Assembly: GCF_900106565.1 (NCBI RefSeq)
Contig: NZ_FNNJ01000001.1
Coordinates: forward strand, 186,001-250,000
Direction: 5' to 3'
DNA from: Lutibacter oricola
GTDB taxonomy: Bacteria; Bacteroidota; Bacteroidia; Flavobacteriales; Flavobacteriaceae
Length of the DNA stretch: 64,000 nt
Shown here piece by piece: positions 24,485 to 33,351 of this stretch. Position numbers and translations under genes: made by a program. The notes under the pieces are model-generated. The model was given only the letters and a program-made list of their open reading frames with translations, was not told the DNA's origin and ran no database searches. The stretch's first letter is position 1, and every line of letters begins with the position of its first letter.

Positions 24485-25063
24485 TTATACGCTATCTAAC
24501 CATTTTGTACATTCTTTTAAAAAAAGTAAGCGTTGGTTTTGTACTTTTTTTGGTAGTTTTTGTATTAACTCTTTTTTTAATTTTTCTGGTTGTGTTGTTT
24601 CGTAAACTTCATTGGTGCATTTTACAGAAATAGGCATAGACTTATTACCATTCCAAATTTCATTTATAGGAAAATTGAATTGTTTTAATTGTAAATTCCA
24701 TGTTGCATCTATAGTTAGCCATTGGTTATTAACCTTTATTTTAATAAAATTGTGAGGGTCAACAATATTTGTATTATCTAATATTTGTTGAACTTTTTTT
24801 GGAAAATCAACTCCAATTTCATTAAAAGAGTGCATTACAATAAACTCTTTTACTTCAACACCAATAGCCACATAAAGCTCTTTTAACAGTGCGTGTTTTC
24901 CAGAGCAAGTACCTTTATTTTGTTTGTAAACATCTATAGCATTTCTAGAGCCAATGTTCCCGTAAGGAATATCTCTAACAGTGTAAAAAAGCGTAATTAT
25001 TTTTTGATTTAAAGTCTGATTTTTAGTTAGTAAATTGGCAATATTTAGAAATTCTAGACTCAT
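24485..25063 (-). CDS. Transglutaminase-like domain protein
   Basis: A 192-residue cytoplasmic protein with the papain-like transglutaminase core. The triad is readable as Cys in KGTCSGKHALLKEL, His in DPHNFIKIKV and Asp in TIDATWN. There is no signal peptide. Members are peptidases or amidases, and the substrate is unknown. It lies 4 bp after the epimerase-like gene, so the two are probably cotranscribed. It converges with the DUF4296 gene with a 4-bp gap and no visible terminator. Confidence 0.85.
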   Translation of the reverse strand: MSLEFLNIANLLTKNQTLNQKIITLFYTVRDIPYGNIGSRNAIDVYKQNKGTCSGKHALLKELYVAIGVEVKEFIVMHSFNEIGVDFPKKVQQILDNTNIVDPHNFIKIKVNNQWLTIDATWNLQLKQFNFPINEIWNGNKSMPISVKCTNEVYETTQPEKLKKELIQKLPKKVQNQRLLFLKECTKWLDSV

Positions 25064-25067
25064 TTTA

Positions 25068-26069
25068 TTATTTTAAATATAATTTACAAACACGTTTAAT
25101 ACAGTTTTCTATTGGTTCAAAAGTAAAATTTAAATCTTTTTTTATTTTTTCTGAAGAGTAATAATGTTTGTTATGTATAGATTTTGCTGAGTGCTTAGTT
25201 AAAATGGGTTGTTTATTAAATATAAAAGTTTTAACACTCTCTAATCGCCATAAAATTTCGCTCATTAATTTCGAAGTTTTAAACGTAGGTCTTTTTTTGT
25301 TGAAATTATCGGCAATTTTAAAGAAAACATCTTTAAAAGATATGTTTTCTGAAACTAGAATATAGCGTTCGTTTTTAATAGGGCTTTGCATTAATTTGGT
25401 CATAGCTTTTACAACATCTTCAACCGAAACAAAAGCAGTTACGCCTTCAGAATAAAATTTTAAACCTTTATACACTTTGTCAAAAATTGCACCAGGACCA
25501 TTTTTCCATAAGCCTGCACCTAAAATAACTCCCGGATTTACTATTACAACTGGAATACCCTCTTGCGAGGCTCTCCAAACCTCCATTTCAGCGCCGTATT
25601 TTGTAATGGCATAACCGTAATTGTTTTTTTCAAAACTCCATTCGTCAAGTTCAGTAATTAGCTTTTTATTTACAGACTTTTCTATAGTGGCAATAGAGCT
25701 TACAAAACATAATTTTTCAACATTTTTAGAAATACAAAAATTAACAATGTTAGACGTGCCATGGATATTAATTTTTCGCATAGCTCGGTAATCTCTAGGA
25801 TTAAAAGAAATTAATGCAGCAGAATGGTATACTTTAGTTACATTTTTAAATGCATTATTAAGTGTTGAAATGTCCGTAATATCGGCTTCTATCCATTTAA
25901 TTTTATTAAAAAGCGCTTCAAAATTAGAAGTATAATAACTAAAAACTCTTTTTACACCAGCTACATCGCTATTTTTTCTTTTAATAGCACGTATAGGTTC
26001 ATTTTCTAATGAAAGTTGATATAATAAATGCGAACCAACTAAGCCAGTTCCACCAGTAACTAAAATCAT
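25068..26069 (-). CDS. NAD-dependent epimerase/dehydratase family protein
   Basis: A 333-residue extended short-chain dehydrogenase. The N-terminal Rossmann motif is VTGGTGLVGSHL. Asp-Ile after KWIEAD contacts the cofactor. The active-site Tyr-x3-Lys is in YGYAITKYGAE, with Ser in FVSSIAT upstream. VVIVNPGVILG is the conserved substrate-side loop. It resembles dihydroflavonol-4-reductase-like or 3-beta-hydroxysteroid dehydrogenase-like proteins. The substrate is unknown. Confidence 0.88.
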   Translation of the reverse strand: MILVTGGTGLVGSHLLYQLSLENEPIRAIKRKNSDVAGVKRVFSYYTSNFEALFNKIKWIEADITDISTLNNAFKNVTKVYHSAALISFNPRDYRAMRKINIHGTSNIVNFCISKNVEKLCFVSSIATIEKSVNKKLITELDEWSFEKNNYGYAITKYGAEMEVWRASQEGIPVVIVNPGVILGAGLWKNGPGAIFDKVYKGLKFYSEGVTAFVSVEDVVKAMTKLMQSPIKNERYILVSENISFKDVFFKIADNFNKKRPTFKTSKLMSEILWRLESVKTFIFNKQPILTKHSAKSIHNKHYYSSEKIKKDLNFTFEPIENCIKRVCKLYLK

Positions 26070-26156
26070 AAAACGAATGTAACAAAAATGTTTGTTTTAT
26101 AATAAATAGTTCAATTGTTTATTTGTTGAAAGGTTTAAAATAGAGGCTGAAAAAAC

Positions 26157-26180
26157 TATAGTTTTAAACTGTTAACTATA
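26157..26180. promoter_or_regulatory. Inverted repeat overlapping the tyrS promoter
   Basis: TATAGTT and AACTATA are perfect 7-bp arms with a 10-nt spacer. They end 11 bp before the tyrS -7 element and so cover the -33 region. It could be an operator. No T-box-like leader is present. Confidence 0.3.
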
Positions 26181-26191
26181 AAGTAAAATTT

Positions 26192-26199
26192 TATCTTTG
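26192..26199 (+). promoter_or_regulatory. -7 element of tyrS
   Basis: TATCTTTG matches TAnnTTTG, 21 bp before the ATG at 26221. It overlaps the in-frame TTG at 26197, which therefore is not the start. Confidence 0.6.
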
Positions 26200-26220
26200 C
26201 TGAAATTAAAATTTTTACAA

Positions 26221-27507
26221 ATGAATTTTGTTGAAGAACTACGTTGGAGAGGCATGTTGCACGACATAATGCCTGAAACTGAAGAATACTTATTAAAAAA
26301 CAAAACAACTGGTTATATAGGCTTTGACCCAACTGCAGACTCTCTGCATATTGGTAGTTTAGTGCCAATTATTATATTAATGCACTTTCAAAAAGCTGGG
26401 CACAATCCAATAGCATTAGTTGGTGGAGCAACTGGTATGGTTGGTGATCCTTCAGGAAAATCTGACGAGCGTAATTTGTTAGATGAAGAAACACTAAATA
26501 AAAATGTAGCAGGAGTAAAAAGCCAATTAGCACGTTTTTTAAATTTTGATGAAACTGCTGAAAATGGAGCTGAAATGGTAAATAACTACGATTGGATGAA
26601 AGGAATTTCATTAATCGATTTTGTACGTGATGTTGGTAAACATATTACAGTTAACTACATGATGGCAAAAGATTCAGTAAAAAAACGTTTAGGTTCTGAT
26701 GCTAAAACAGGAATGAGTTTTACTGAATTTACATACCAATTATTTCAAGGATACGATTTTTACCACTTATATAAGGAGAAAAATTGTAAACTTCAAATGG
26801 GAGGTTCTGATCAATGGGGAAATATTACTACTGGTACAGAATTGGTAAGGCGTAAAGCACAAGGAAAAGCGTATGCTTTAACTTGTAAATTAATTACTAA
26901 GGCAGATGGAACTAAATTTGGAAAAACAGCAGGAGGAAACGTTTGGTTAGATGCTGGTAGAACTTCACCTTATAAATTTTACCAATATTGGTTAAACTCT
27001 TCTGATGAAGATGCTGAAAAATACATTAAAATATTTACGTTTTTAGATAAAGAAACTATCGAAGCTTTAATTGCTGAGCATAAAGAAGCGCCACATATGC
27101 GTTTACTTCAAAAGAAAATTGGAGAAGAAGTTACTGTAATGACGCACGGTAGAGAGGCTTATGATAACGCTATTAAAGCATCAAATATATTATTTGGACG
27201 TTCTACAGCAGATGATTTAAAAAGTTTGGACGAACAAACATTTTTAGATGTTTTTGATGGCGTACCACAAGCAGAAATTGAAAGATCTGTTATTGAAAAC
27301 GGATTGGAAATTGTGCCAGCTTTTGCAGATAATGGATTTTTAAAGTCTAACGGAGAAGTTCGTAGAGCATTAAAAGAAAATTCTATTTCTGTGAACAAAG
27401 AAAAAGTAAAAGAAGAATTTGTAATTTCTGCAAACGATCTAATTGCAGATAAGTTTGTGCTTTTACAACGCGGTAAGAAAAGTTATTTCTTGTTGAAAGT
27501 AATTTAA
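26221..27507 (+). CDS. tyrS: Tyrosyl-tRNA synthetase
   Basis: A 428-residue class I aminoacyl-tRNA synthetase. It opens [14 protein letters not shown], then [19 protein letters not shown] with the HIGH-type HIGS motif. [11 protein letters not shown] binds tyrosine. KFGKTAGGN is the KMSKS-type loop in the form usual for TyrRS. The C-terminal S4-like RNA-binding part has [13 protein letters not shown] and [16 protein letters not shown]. The length matches the family. The start at 26221 is set by the promoter and by homology of the N-terminus. Confidence 0.97.
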   Translation: MNFVEELRWRGMLHDIMPETEEYLLKNKTTGYIGFDPTADSLHIGSLVPIIILMHFQKAGHNPIALVGGATGMVGDPSGKSDERNLLDEETLNKNVAGVKSQLARFLNFDETAENGAEMVNNYDWMKGISLIDFVRDVGKHITVNYMMAKDSVKKRLGSDAKTGMSFTEFTYQLFQGYDFYHLYKEKNCKLQMGGSDQWGNITTGTELVRRKAQGKAYALTCKLITKADGTKFGKTAGGNVWLDAGRTSPYKFYQYWLNSSDEDAEKYIKIFTFLDKETIEALIAEHKEAPHMRLLQKKIGEEVTVMTHGREAYDNAIKASNILFGRSTADDLKSLDEQTFLDVFDGVPQAEIERSVIENGLEIVPAFADNGFLKSNGEVRRALKENSISVNKEKVKEEFVISANDLIADKFVLLQRGKKSYFLLKVI

Positions 27508-27526
27508 CTTTTAATGAACTCAATAT

Positions 27527-27557
27527 AAAAAAAGACTGCTGAAAAGTGGTCTTTTTT
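27527..27557. terminator. Intrinsic terminator after tyrS
   Basis: AAAAAAGACTGCT and AGTGGTCTTTTTT pair (two G-U pairs) around a GAAA loop, followed by TTTTTT. It lies between the convergent tyrS and a minus-strand gene and can serve both. Confidence 0.85.
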
Positions 27558-27573
27558 GTTTTATGAAGAAATT

Positions 27574-27975
27574 TTACAACTTAAATTTTTTTTCAAAAAA
27601 AGAAATAAATTCTTGTTTCACTTCCTCAGAATTATTGACCATATCTAGAACATTATTGTATGAATAATCAAATAGAAAATCACTTTTTAAATGATTGTTT
27701 ACATAAGGTCTTTCTTCTGTATTATACTCCGATCGCATTATCCACGTAGTATCTTTCCAAATTTCAAAAGTAATTTCATGTTTTACATCTTCAAATTCCC
27801 ATATATAACACCAAACAAAAATAATTGGAACTGAAGGAAAATTTTCAAGATCTCCTTGTGAACGGTTCCTAAAGGTTAGTTTTTTTGCTAAATTTTCTTT
27901 TTGAATATTAGAAAAATAGATATATAATTCTCTATTAATTTTAGCTAAACAAGCAAATAAATTAATTTCATTCAT
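27574..27975 (-). CDS. Hypothetical protein
   Basis: A 133-residue soluble protein with no signal peptide or membrane helix. It is rich in aromatic and acidic residues, with segments such as IIFVWCYIWEFEDVKHEITFE and TWIMRSEYNTEERPYVNN. No family is recognised. The alternating strands and compact size look like small SMI1/KNR4-like or immunity-type proteins, but there is no matching toxin. It starts 1 bp after the LuxE-like gene stops, so the two are translated from one transcript. Confidence 0.6.
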   Translation of the reverse strand: MNEINLFACLAKINRELYIYFSNIQKENLAKKLTFRNRSQGDLENFPSVPIIFVWCYIWEFEDVKHEITFEIWKDTTWIMRSEYNTEERPYVNNHLKSDFLFDYSYNNVLDMVNNSEEVKQEFISFFEKKFKL

Positions 27976-27976
27976 A

Positions 27977-28954
27977 CTATAAAACCATTAAATTACAACC
28001 TCTAATGTCAGACGTGTCAAACCTACCTATAACTTCAAAAGTATTATTAGCATAGGTTTTCCCTAGATCTTGCGTAGCAATAAATGAGCAAGAATTTATA
28101 TTGGCTAAATCAATAATGTTAATTCCTCCAGATTTTCCTTCTGGAAAAATAGTTAACGCATCTTCAGGATCGCGAGTTAAAATTTTCATCCAAGGTGGGC
28201 ATTTAAAAATACCGTTTCCATTTGAATAAGCCTGGCTTAATAACTCGGTCATACCATATTCCGAATGAATTTTAGAAACACCAAAACCGTTAGATAAAAT
28301 TGCATGTAACTCTTCGCGTATTAATTCTTTTCTTCGTCCTTTCATACCACCGGTTTCCATAACAATGGTATTTTTTAAGTTAAATTGGTAAGATTCAACC
28401 AAATCTAGCAAAGCAAAAGAAACACCTATAAGTAGTACTTTTTCGCCATTTTGGTCTAATTTTATTAAAGTTTTAGCTAATTTTTCTAAATTATTTAGGT
28501 AAAAACCACTGTTTGGTTTTTTAGATTTTTTAATTAAATCATCTACCATATAAATTAACGACGATCCTTCTCGTTCTAAATAAGCAGGAAGTAAAGCTAG
28601 AACTGTATAATTTTCTATGTTTTCATAAAAATGATGAAAGCCCTTTAAGTAACTATTTTCATAAATATTTATATCGGTAACCAAATGTTTACTCTGTGTC
28701 ATTCCAGTAGTTCCACTACTTAAAAAGGTTTTTTCTACTTTTTTTGTTGAAGAAAGAATAGAATGACTTTTAAAAAACTGAATAGGTAAAAAAGGAATTT
28801 TATTTATAGAATTAATAGCCGAAACATTTGTTTTTAAATGAGTTAAAAACGTTTTGTATACCAAATTGTTTTCCGCCTGAAACTTGAAAATTTCAAGAGA
28901 TTTTTGCTCAAATTCAGCAGTGTTTTGTATGTTAAAAATGCTATTTAGTTCCAT
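27977..28954 (-). CDS. LuxE-like acyl-protein synthetase family protein
   Basis: A 325-residue ANL-superfamily protein resembling LuxE, which activates fatty acids with ATP and transfers the acyl group to a cysteine. KTFLSSGTTGMTQSKH is the AMP-binding P-loop. IPFLPIQFFKSH near residue 50 and SEYGMTELLSQAYS near residue 235 are family motifs. GRFDTSDIRGCNLMVL is the end. No luxA/B or luxC/D genes are nearby, so bioluminescence is not implied. The ATG at 28954 is chosen because a promoter lies within the longer frame. The substrate may be a fatty or aryl acid. Confidence 0.82.
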   Translation of the reverse strand: MELNSIFNIQNTAEFEQKSLEIFKFQAENNLVYKTFLTHLKTNVSAINSINKIPFLPIQFFKSHSILSSTKKVEKTFLSSGTTGMTQSKHLVTDINIYENSYLKGFHHFYENIENYTVLALLPAYLEREGSSLIYMVDDLIKKSKKPNSGFYLNNLEKLAKTLIKLDQNGEKVLLIGVSFALLDLVESYQFNLKNTIVMETGGMKGRRKELIREELHAILSNGFGVSKIHSEYGMTELLSQAYSNGNGIFKCPPWMKILTRDPEDALTIFPEGKSGGINIIDLANINSCSFIATQDLGKTYANNTFEVIGRFDTSDIRGCNLMVL

Positions 28955-28972
28955 AATTTTTGGGAATCGAAG

Positions 28973-28980
28973 CAAAAGTA
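28973..28980 (-). promoter_or_regulatory. -7 element of the LuxE-like operon
   Basis: TACTTTTG on the minus strand matches TAnnTTTG, 18 bp upstream of the ATG at 28954. It falls inside the longer open frame, excluding the start at 28996. Confidence 0.55.
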
Positions 28981-29043
28981 ATGTAAATTTACGCAACCTA
29001 TATTCTTTTTAGGTATCTTATTAACAATTAAAACGTTCGCTAT

Positions 29044-29580
29044 TTGAGTTTAAATAAGCTCATAAAAGAGTGTGCTAAAAATGATCGAAGGGCACAAAAG
29101 GAAATTTACCACTTGTTTGCTGGTAAATTATTCTCAATATGCCTTAAGTACTCTAAAAATAAACAAGAGGCTCAAGATAATTTTCAAGATGGCTTTATAG
29201 TTATTTTCGATAAAATTGGGCAGTTTAAATTTAAAGGATCATTTGAAGGATGGATTAAGCGAGTAATGTTAAATTCTGTTTTACAAAAGTATAGAAGTAG
29301 AAGAGTATTAAACATTGTTACTGAAGAGATACCTGATGAGGTTATTGTTGATATTGATGACGATGATATTTCTTTAGATTTTTTGCTTAGCCTAATTGGT
29401 GAATTGCCAGAACGCTACAGATTAGTGTTTAATTTGTACGTGTTAGATGGTTATTCGCATAAAGAAATTTCAAAAATGTTAGAAATTGCCGAAGGTACTT
29501 CTAAATCTAATTTAGCTAGAGCTCGAGCAATTTTGAAACAAAAAATTGAAAGTCATCAAGAACAACAAGAATCTATATAA
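29044..29580 (+). CDS. ECF-type RNA polymerase sigma factor
   Basis: A 178-residue sigma-70 family regulator of the extracytoplasmic-function type. Region 2 includes LFSICLKYSKNKQEAQDNFQ and GFIVIFDKIGQFKFKG, with FEGWIKRVMLNSVL at its end. Region 4 has LPERYRLVFNLYVLDGYSHK followed by EISKMLEIAEGTSKSNLARA, the -35-recognition helix-turn-helix. It starts with TTG at 29044; no in-frame ATG fits better. It lies 15 bp upstream of a membrane-anchored beta-barrel gene that is probably its regulator. Confidence 0.92.
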   Translation: MSLNKLIKECAKNDRRAQKEIYHLFAGKLFSICLKYSKNKQEAQDNFQDGFIVIFDKIGQFKFKGSFEGWIKRVMLNSVLQKYRSRRVLNIVTEEIPDEVIVDIDDDDISLDFLLSLIGELPERYRLVFNLYVLDGYSHKEISKMLEIAEGTSKSNLARARAILKQKIESHQEQQESI

Positions 29581-29595
29581 GAAGAATAGGTAGAA

Positions 29596-30798
29596 GTGAA
29601 GGATAATAAGAACATAGATAGACTATTTCAGGAGAAATTAAAAGATTTTGAAGTATTTCCGCCAAACAATGCGTGGAATAAAATTGAAAAAAATCTAGCT
29701 CCTGTAAAAGTAAGAAAACGCAGTGTACCAACTTGGGTTAAAATTGCGAGTGCAGCAGCTATGCTGTTGTTTATATTTAGTATAAGTGCCATTTATTTTT
29801 TACCAAAAGATTCAATTGCTAGTCAGTTTTTAAATTTTGAAGAAAATGAACAAACTGTAGATGTTGATACTGTACTAGTTGTTGAAGAAACTAATAAAAC
29901 TTCAAAAACAAAACTAAATACTGCCAAAAAAATAAAATCTACAAGTAGTAAAATAGATATTGAATCGTTAGAAGAAATTGCAGGTTCTGATACTGAAAAT
30001 TCTGAATTAGAAAATGAAACCTTACCTAACAATCAATTATTAAAAAAAGAAAAATATCAACTTTATAAAGCAACCGATAATATAGATATTAAACAACCAG
30101 TGTCTAATAAATTTACCGTTGCAACTATTTATGCTCCTATTTACTTAAACTCTTTTGGAGATGGTTCTGGAGTTGATTCTCAGTTTGGAGATAACCCAAT
30201 TTCTGGAAATTCATCTTACTCATACGGAGTAAAATTTGCATATCAGTTAAACGATAAGTTTAGTGTACAATCTGGTGTAAACCTTATTAATATGGGGTAT
30301 ACAACTAATAATGTATATGTAAACCCAAATGTGTCAGTAGTTGGGTTTTCAAACTTATCAACGTCTCCAATAGATAATAATTTATACGCTTCAAAAGGGG
30401 TGGCAAGCAAAAATGCAGCACTGCCTTTAGAAAACAATATTGGTAGTTTAAATCAGGTTTTTGGTTATGTAGAAATACCTGTAGAATTAAAATATAACGT
30501 TACAAACGGTAAAGTTGGTGTTAATTTAATTGGAGGTTTTAGTACGTTATTATTAAATAAAGATGAAGTTTTTGTAGAAACAAATAGTTTTACACAAAGC
30601 TTAGGAGAGTCTAACAATTTACGCTCAATTAATTTTAGCGGTAATATTGGGCTAGATGTCGATTACTCAATTAGAAAAAACCTATACATAAACGTTTCAC
30701 CAATGTTTAAAGTTCAAACAAATACCTTTTCAAAAAACTCTGGAAGTGTGTTACCATACTATCTAGGAGTTTATACAGGATTAAATTATAAGTTTTAG
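29596..30798 (+). CDS. Anti-sigma-like membrane protein with C-terminal beta-barrel domain
   Basis: A 400-residue protein starting GTG. Residues 1-45 are cytoplasmic in character (LFQEKLKDFEVFPPNNAWNK). One transmembrane helix follows at about 46-69. A Ser/Thr/Lys/Glu-rich linker spans about 75-165. The rest is a beta-barrel-like region (YSYGVKFAYQLNDKFSVQSG, FGYVEIPVELKYNV, VLPYYLGVYTGLNYKF) ending in Phe as outer-membrane barrels do. The N-terminal motif with PPNNAW recurs in proteins encoded after ECF sigma genes in Bacteroidota. The role is inferred as an anti-sigma or envelope sensor pairing with the adjacent sigma factor. Confidence 0.78.
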   Translation: MKDNKNIDRLFQEKLKDFEVFPPNNAWNKIEKNLAPVKVRKRSVPTWVKIASAAAMLLFIFSISAIYFLPKDSIASQFLNFEENEQTVDVDTVLVVEETNKTSKTKLNTAKKIKSTSSKIDIESLEEIAGSDTENSELENETLPNNQLLKKEKYQLYKATDNIDIKQPVSNKFTVATIYAPIYLNSFGDGSGVDSQFGDNPISGNSSYSYGVKFAYQLNDKFSVQSGVNLINMGYTTNNVYVNPNVSVVGFSNLSTSPIDNNLYASKGVASKNAALPLENNIGSLNQVFGYVEIPVELKYNVTNGKVGVNLIGGFSTLLLNKDEVFVETNSFTQSLGESNNLRSINFSGNIGLDVDYSIRKNLYINVSPMFKVQTNTFSKNSGSVLPYYLGVYTGLNYKF

Positions 30799-30838
30799 TT
30801 GGTTTATTATTTGGCTGGTTACCAAATATTGAATGAAG

Positions 30839-30866
30839 AAAGCCATTTTAGTATTAAAATGGCTTT
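30839..30866 (+). terminator. Intrinsic terminator of the sigma factor operon
   Basis: AAAGCCATTTTA and TAAAATGGCTTT form a perfect 12-bp stem with a 4-nt loop (GTAT), followed by TTCTTTTTT. Confidence 0.85.
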
Positions 30867-30877
30867 TCTTTTTTATG

Positions 30878-30885
30878 TAGCTTTG
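30878..30885 (+). promoter_or_regulatory. -7 element of the aldehyde dehydrogenase gene
   Basis: TAGCTTTG matches TAnnTTTG, 25 bp upstream of the ATG at 30911 and just after the preceding terminator. Confidence 0.55.
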
Positions 30886-30910
30886 TTAATACCAATTATA
30901 AATTCAATCA

Positions 30911-32449
30911 ATGAAAACTACATTAACAAAAACACTTAAAGATTTAGGTGTTCGAGAAGTAAACCTAGGTACTTCTACCGGACAAGAGTTCTTTGGAAGT
31001 GGAAATGAAATCTCATCTTATTCTCCAGTAGATGGAAAATTAATAGGAAAAGTTACTTCAACCACTAAAGAAGATTATGAAAAAGTTATAGATTCTGCTC
31101 AAACAGCTTTTAAAACTTGGAAAACTACACCTGCTCCATTACGAGGCGAAATTGTGCGTCAATTTGGAGATAAATTACGAGAACTTAAACAACCATTAGG
31201 GGAGTTAGTTTCTTACGAAATGGGAAAATCTTTGCAAGAAGGTTTAGGTGAAGTTCAAGAAATGATAGATATCTGTGATTTTGCAGTAGGTTTATCTCGC
31301 CAATTACATGGTTTAACAATGCATTCTGAACGTTTTGGACACAGAATGTACGAACAGTATCATCCACTAGGAATTGTTGGAATAATTTCAGCATTTAACT
31401 TTCCGGTAGCAGTTTGGAGTTGGAATACAGCTTTAGCTTGGATTTGTGGAGATGTTTGCGTGTGGAAAGCTTCCGAAAAAGCACCTTTATGCAGTATAGC
31501 TTGTCAAAATATTATTGCTGAAGTTTTAAAAAACAATAATTTACCTGAAGGAATTTCGTGCATTGTAAACGGAGATTATAAGGTAGGTGAGTATATGACA
31601 ACAGATAAACGTATTCCACTAGTATCAGCAACTGGATCTACTAGAATGGGTAAAATTGTTAGTAAAACAGTAGGAGAACGTTTAGGAAAATCACTTTTAG
31701 AGTTGGGTGGAAATAATGCAATGATTATAACACCAGATGCAGATTTAAAAATTGCAATTATAGGAGCTGTTTTTGGAGCTGTTGGTACTGCTGGTCAACG
31801 TTGTACTTCAACCAGAAGATTAATTATTCACGAATCTATGTACGATAAAGTGAAAAATACTTTGGTAGATGCTTATAAACAATTAAAAATTGGAAACCCT
31901 TTAGATGAAAACAATCACGTAGGTCCATTAATTGATACCGACGCTGTTAAAATGTATGAAGATGCTTTAGCGAAAGCTGTTGCAGAAGGAGGTAACAAGG
32001 TTGTTGAAGGTGGAGTTTTAAGTGGTGAAGGTTATGAAAGTGGTTGTTATGTAAAGCCTGCAATTGTTGAAGCAGAAAATAACTTTGAAATTGTGCAGCA
32101 CGAAACATTTGCGCCAATTTTATATTTATTGAAGTATTCTGGAGGTGTTGAAAATGCTATTGAAATACAGAATAATGTTGCGCAAGGATTATCTTCAGCA
32201 ATTATGACTAATAATTTACGTGAAGCCGAAGCATTTTTATCGCACGCTGGTTCAGATTGTGGAATAGCCAATGTAAATATTGGAACTTCAGGAGCTGAAA
32301 TAGGCGGAGCATTTGGAGGTGAAAAAGAAACTGGTGGAGGTAGAGAATCTGGTTCTGATGCTTGGAAAGTATATATGCGTAGACAAACAAATACTATAAA
32401 TTATACTACAGATTTACCTTTAGCACAAGGTATTAAGTTTGATTTGTAA
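30911..32449 (+). CDS. ALDH7-family aldehyde dehydrogenase (aminoadipate-semialdehyde type)
   Basis: A 512-residue NAD-dependent aldehyde dehydrogenase of the antiquitin (ALDH7) type, which oxidises alpha-aminoadipate semialdehyde in lysine breakdown. Seen: ISAFNFPVAVWSWNTALA (NAD pocket), LELGGNNAMII with the general-base Glu, and catalytic Cys in GQRCTSTRRL. HETFAPILYLLKY and GGAFGGEKETGGGRESGSDA near the C-terminus are characteristic of ALDH7. The length is standard. No other lysine catabolic gene is adjacent, so the physiological substrate stays open. Confidence 0.92.
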   Translation: MKTTLTKTLKDLGVREVNLGTSTGQEFFGSGNEISSYSPVDGKLIGKVTSTTKEDYEKVIDSAQTAFKTWKTTPAPLRGEIVRQFGDKLRELKQPLGELVSYEMGKSLQEGLGEVQEMIDICDFAVGLSRQLHGLTMHSERFGHRMYEQYHPLGIVGIISAFNFPVAVWSWNTALAWICGDVCVWKASEKAPLCSIACQNIIAEVLKNNNLPEGISCIVNGDYKVGEYMTTDKRIPLVSATGSTRMGKIVSKTVGERLGKSLLELGGNNAMIITPDADLKIAIIGAVFGAVGTAGQRCTSTRRLIIHESMYDKVKNTLVDAYKQLKIGNPLDENNHVGPLIDTDAVKMYEDALAKAVAEGGNKVVEGGVLSGEGYESGCYVKPAIVEAENNFEIVQHETFAPILYLLKYSGGVENAIEIQNNVAQGLSSAIMTNNLREAEAFLSHAGSDCGIANVNIGTSGAEIGGAFGGEKETGGGRESGSDAWKVYMRRQTNTINYTTDLPLAQGIKFDL

Positions 32450-32470
32450 ATTTATAAGAATACTATTGAT

Positions 32471-32548
32471 TGTCATTCTGAACGATAGTGAAGAATCTTT
32501 TCAAAAATAAGAGATTCTTCATTTCGCTTTACTTCATTCAGAATGACA
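32471..32548. repeat. Dispersed intergenic repeat, convergent-gene hairpin (copy 1)
   Basis: The left arm at 32471-32498 (TGTCATTCTGAACGATAGTG, continuing to AAGAATCT) is complementary to the right arm at 32512-32548 (AGATTCTTC ... TTCAGAATGACA). This forms a long hairpin between convergent genes, followed by a T run. The same arms recur at 60276-60352, 61883-61948 and 63213-63240. It may act as a terminator and as a mobile REP-like element. Confidence 0.75.
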
Positions 32549-32554
32549 TTTTTT

Positions 32555-33286
32555 TTAATTTCTACCTTTCTCGTTTGGGTACAGCTCAAATGCTGGCTCA
32601 CTTTGCCAATATTCTTTCGTATCGACATCCATAATAGTTAATGGACCTTTTAAAGCTGCAGCAGTATCAACATTCCAAACATTTGCTCTTTGTTGAGGTG
32701 TAGTTTCGTTAATTCTTGATAAAACAGTATGCCCAATATAAATTTCAGTATAGTTTTTTAACCTTTTCGGATAGCATGGGTTATCAATAGGTAAGTTTTT
32801 ATCCATTGCTATTGCCATTTCCCAAAGTGTTCTGTCCCAATAAAAGTTTTTTGAAATTATTTCATGTTCAATACCTTTTTCATTGGTAAAACCTGCGTGT
32901 AAAAACAGTCTGTTTTTGGTGTCTAAGTAATAATTATCAAGGTTTTCAAAAAATTGAGTGTGTAATTCTAATTCACTTTTAGAAAGTTCGCTATAAGAAT
33001 CTATGGTTGTTTGCCCACCGTGAATTAACCATTGCGGATTGTGAGGTTGTTTAGTTAACCAGTTTAAAAATAATTCGTCGTGGTTTCCTTTAATAAAAAC
33101 ACAGTTATGTGTAGAATTTAGTTCAATTAAAAAACGAACAGTATTTGCTGCATCGCTCCAACCATCTACATAATCACCAACAAAAATAAGCGTGTCGTTT
33201 TCAGTTACATTTGCTTTTATAAAAGCTTGTTTTAAAGCTTTTAAAGCTCCGTGTATATCTCCAATTACTAAAGTTCTTCCTTTCAT
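32555..33286 (-). CDS. Metallophosphoesterase, serine/threonine phosphatase-like
   Basis: A 243-residue calcineurin-like phosphoesterase of the PrpA/ApaH type. Metal-binding motifs are GDIHGALKAL (residues 8-12 GDIHG), FVGDYVDGWSD, FIKGNHDELF and FLHAGFTNE (His). IYIGHTVLSR is the last conserved His motif. The length is typical. Members act as bacterial Ser/Thr phosphatases or nucleotide hydrolases; which one applies cannot be told here. It is preceded by a 65-bp gap from the AlbA_2 protein gene. Confidence 0.9.
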   Translation of the reverse strand: MKGRTLVIGDIHGALKALKQAFIKANVTENDTLIFVGDYVDGWSDAANTVRFLIELNSTHNCVFIKGNHDELFLNWLTKQPHNPQWLIHGGQTTIDSYSELSKSELELHTQFFENLDNYYLDTKNRLFLHAGFTNEKGIEHEIISKNFYWDRTLWEMAIAMDKNLPIDNPCYPKRLKNYTEIYIGHTVLSRINETTPQQRANVWNVDTAAALKGPLTIMDVDTKEYWQSEPAFELYPNEKGRN

Positions 33287-33351
33287 GTTTTAATCTACAT
33301 TTTGCACAAAAGTAAGTGTTTAAATTGAAAGTTGAAGTTAATAAATTGTTG

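Noticed and set aside
27977-28954. A bioluminescence operon around the LuxE-like gene
   Set aside because: No luxA, luxB, luxC or luxD homologue is present; the LuxE-like family also occurs in non-luminous bacteria.
27977-28996. Longer start of the LuxE-like gene at 28996
   Set aside because: A TAnnTTTG promoter element lies within the extension, so the start at 28954 is preferred.
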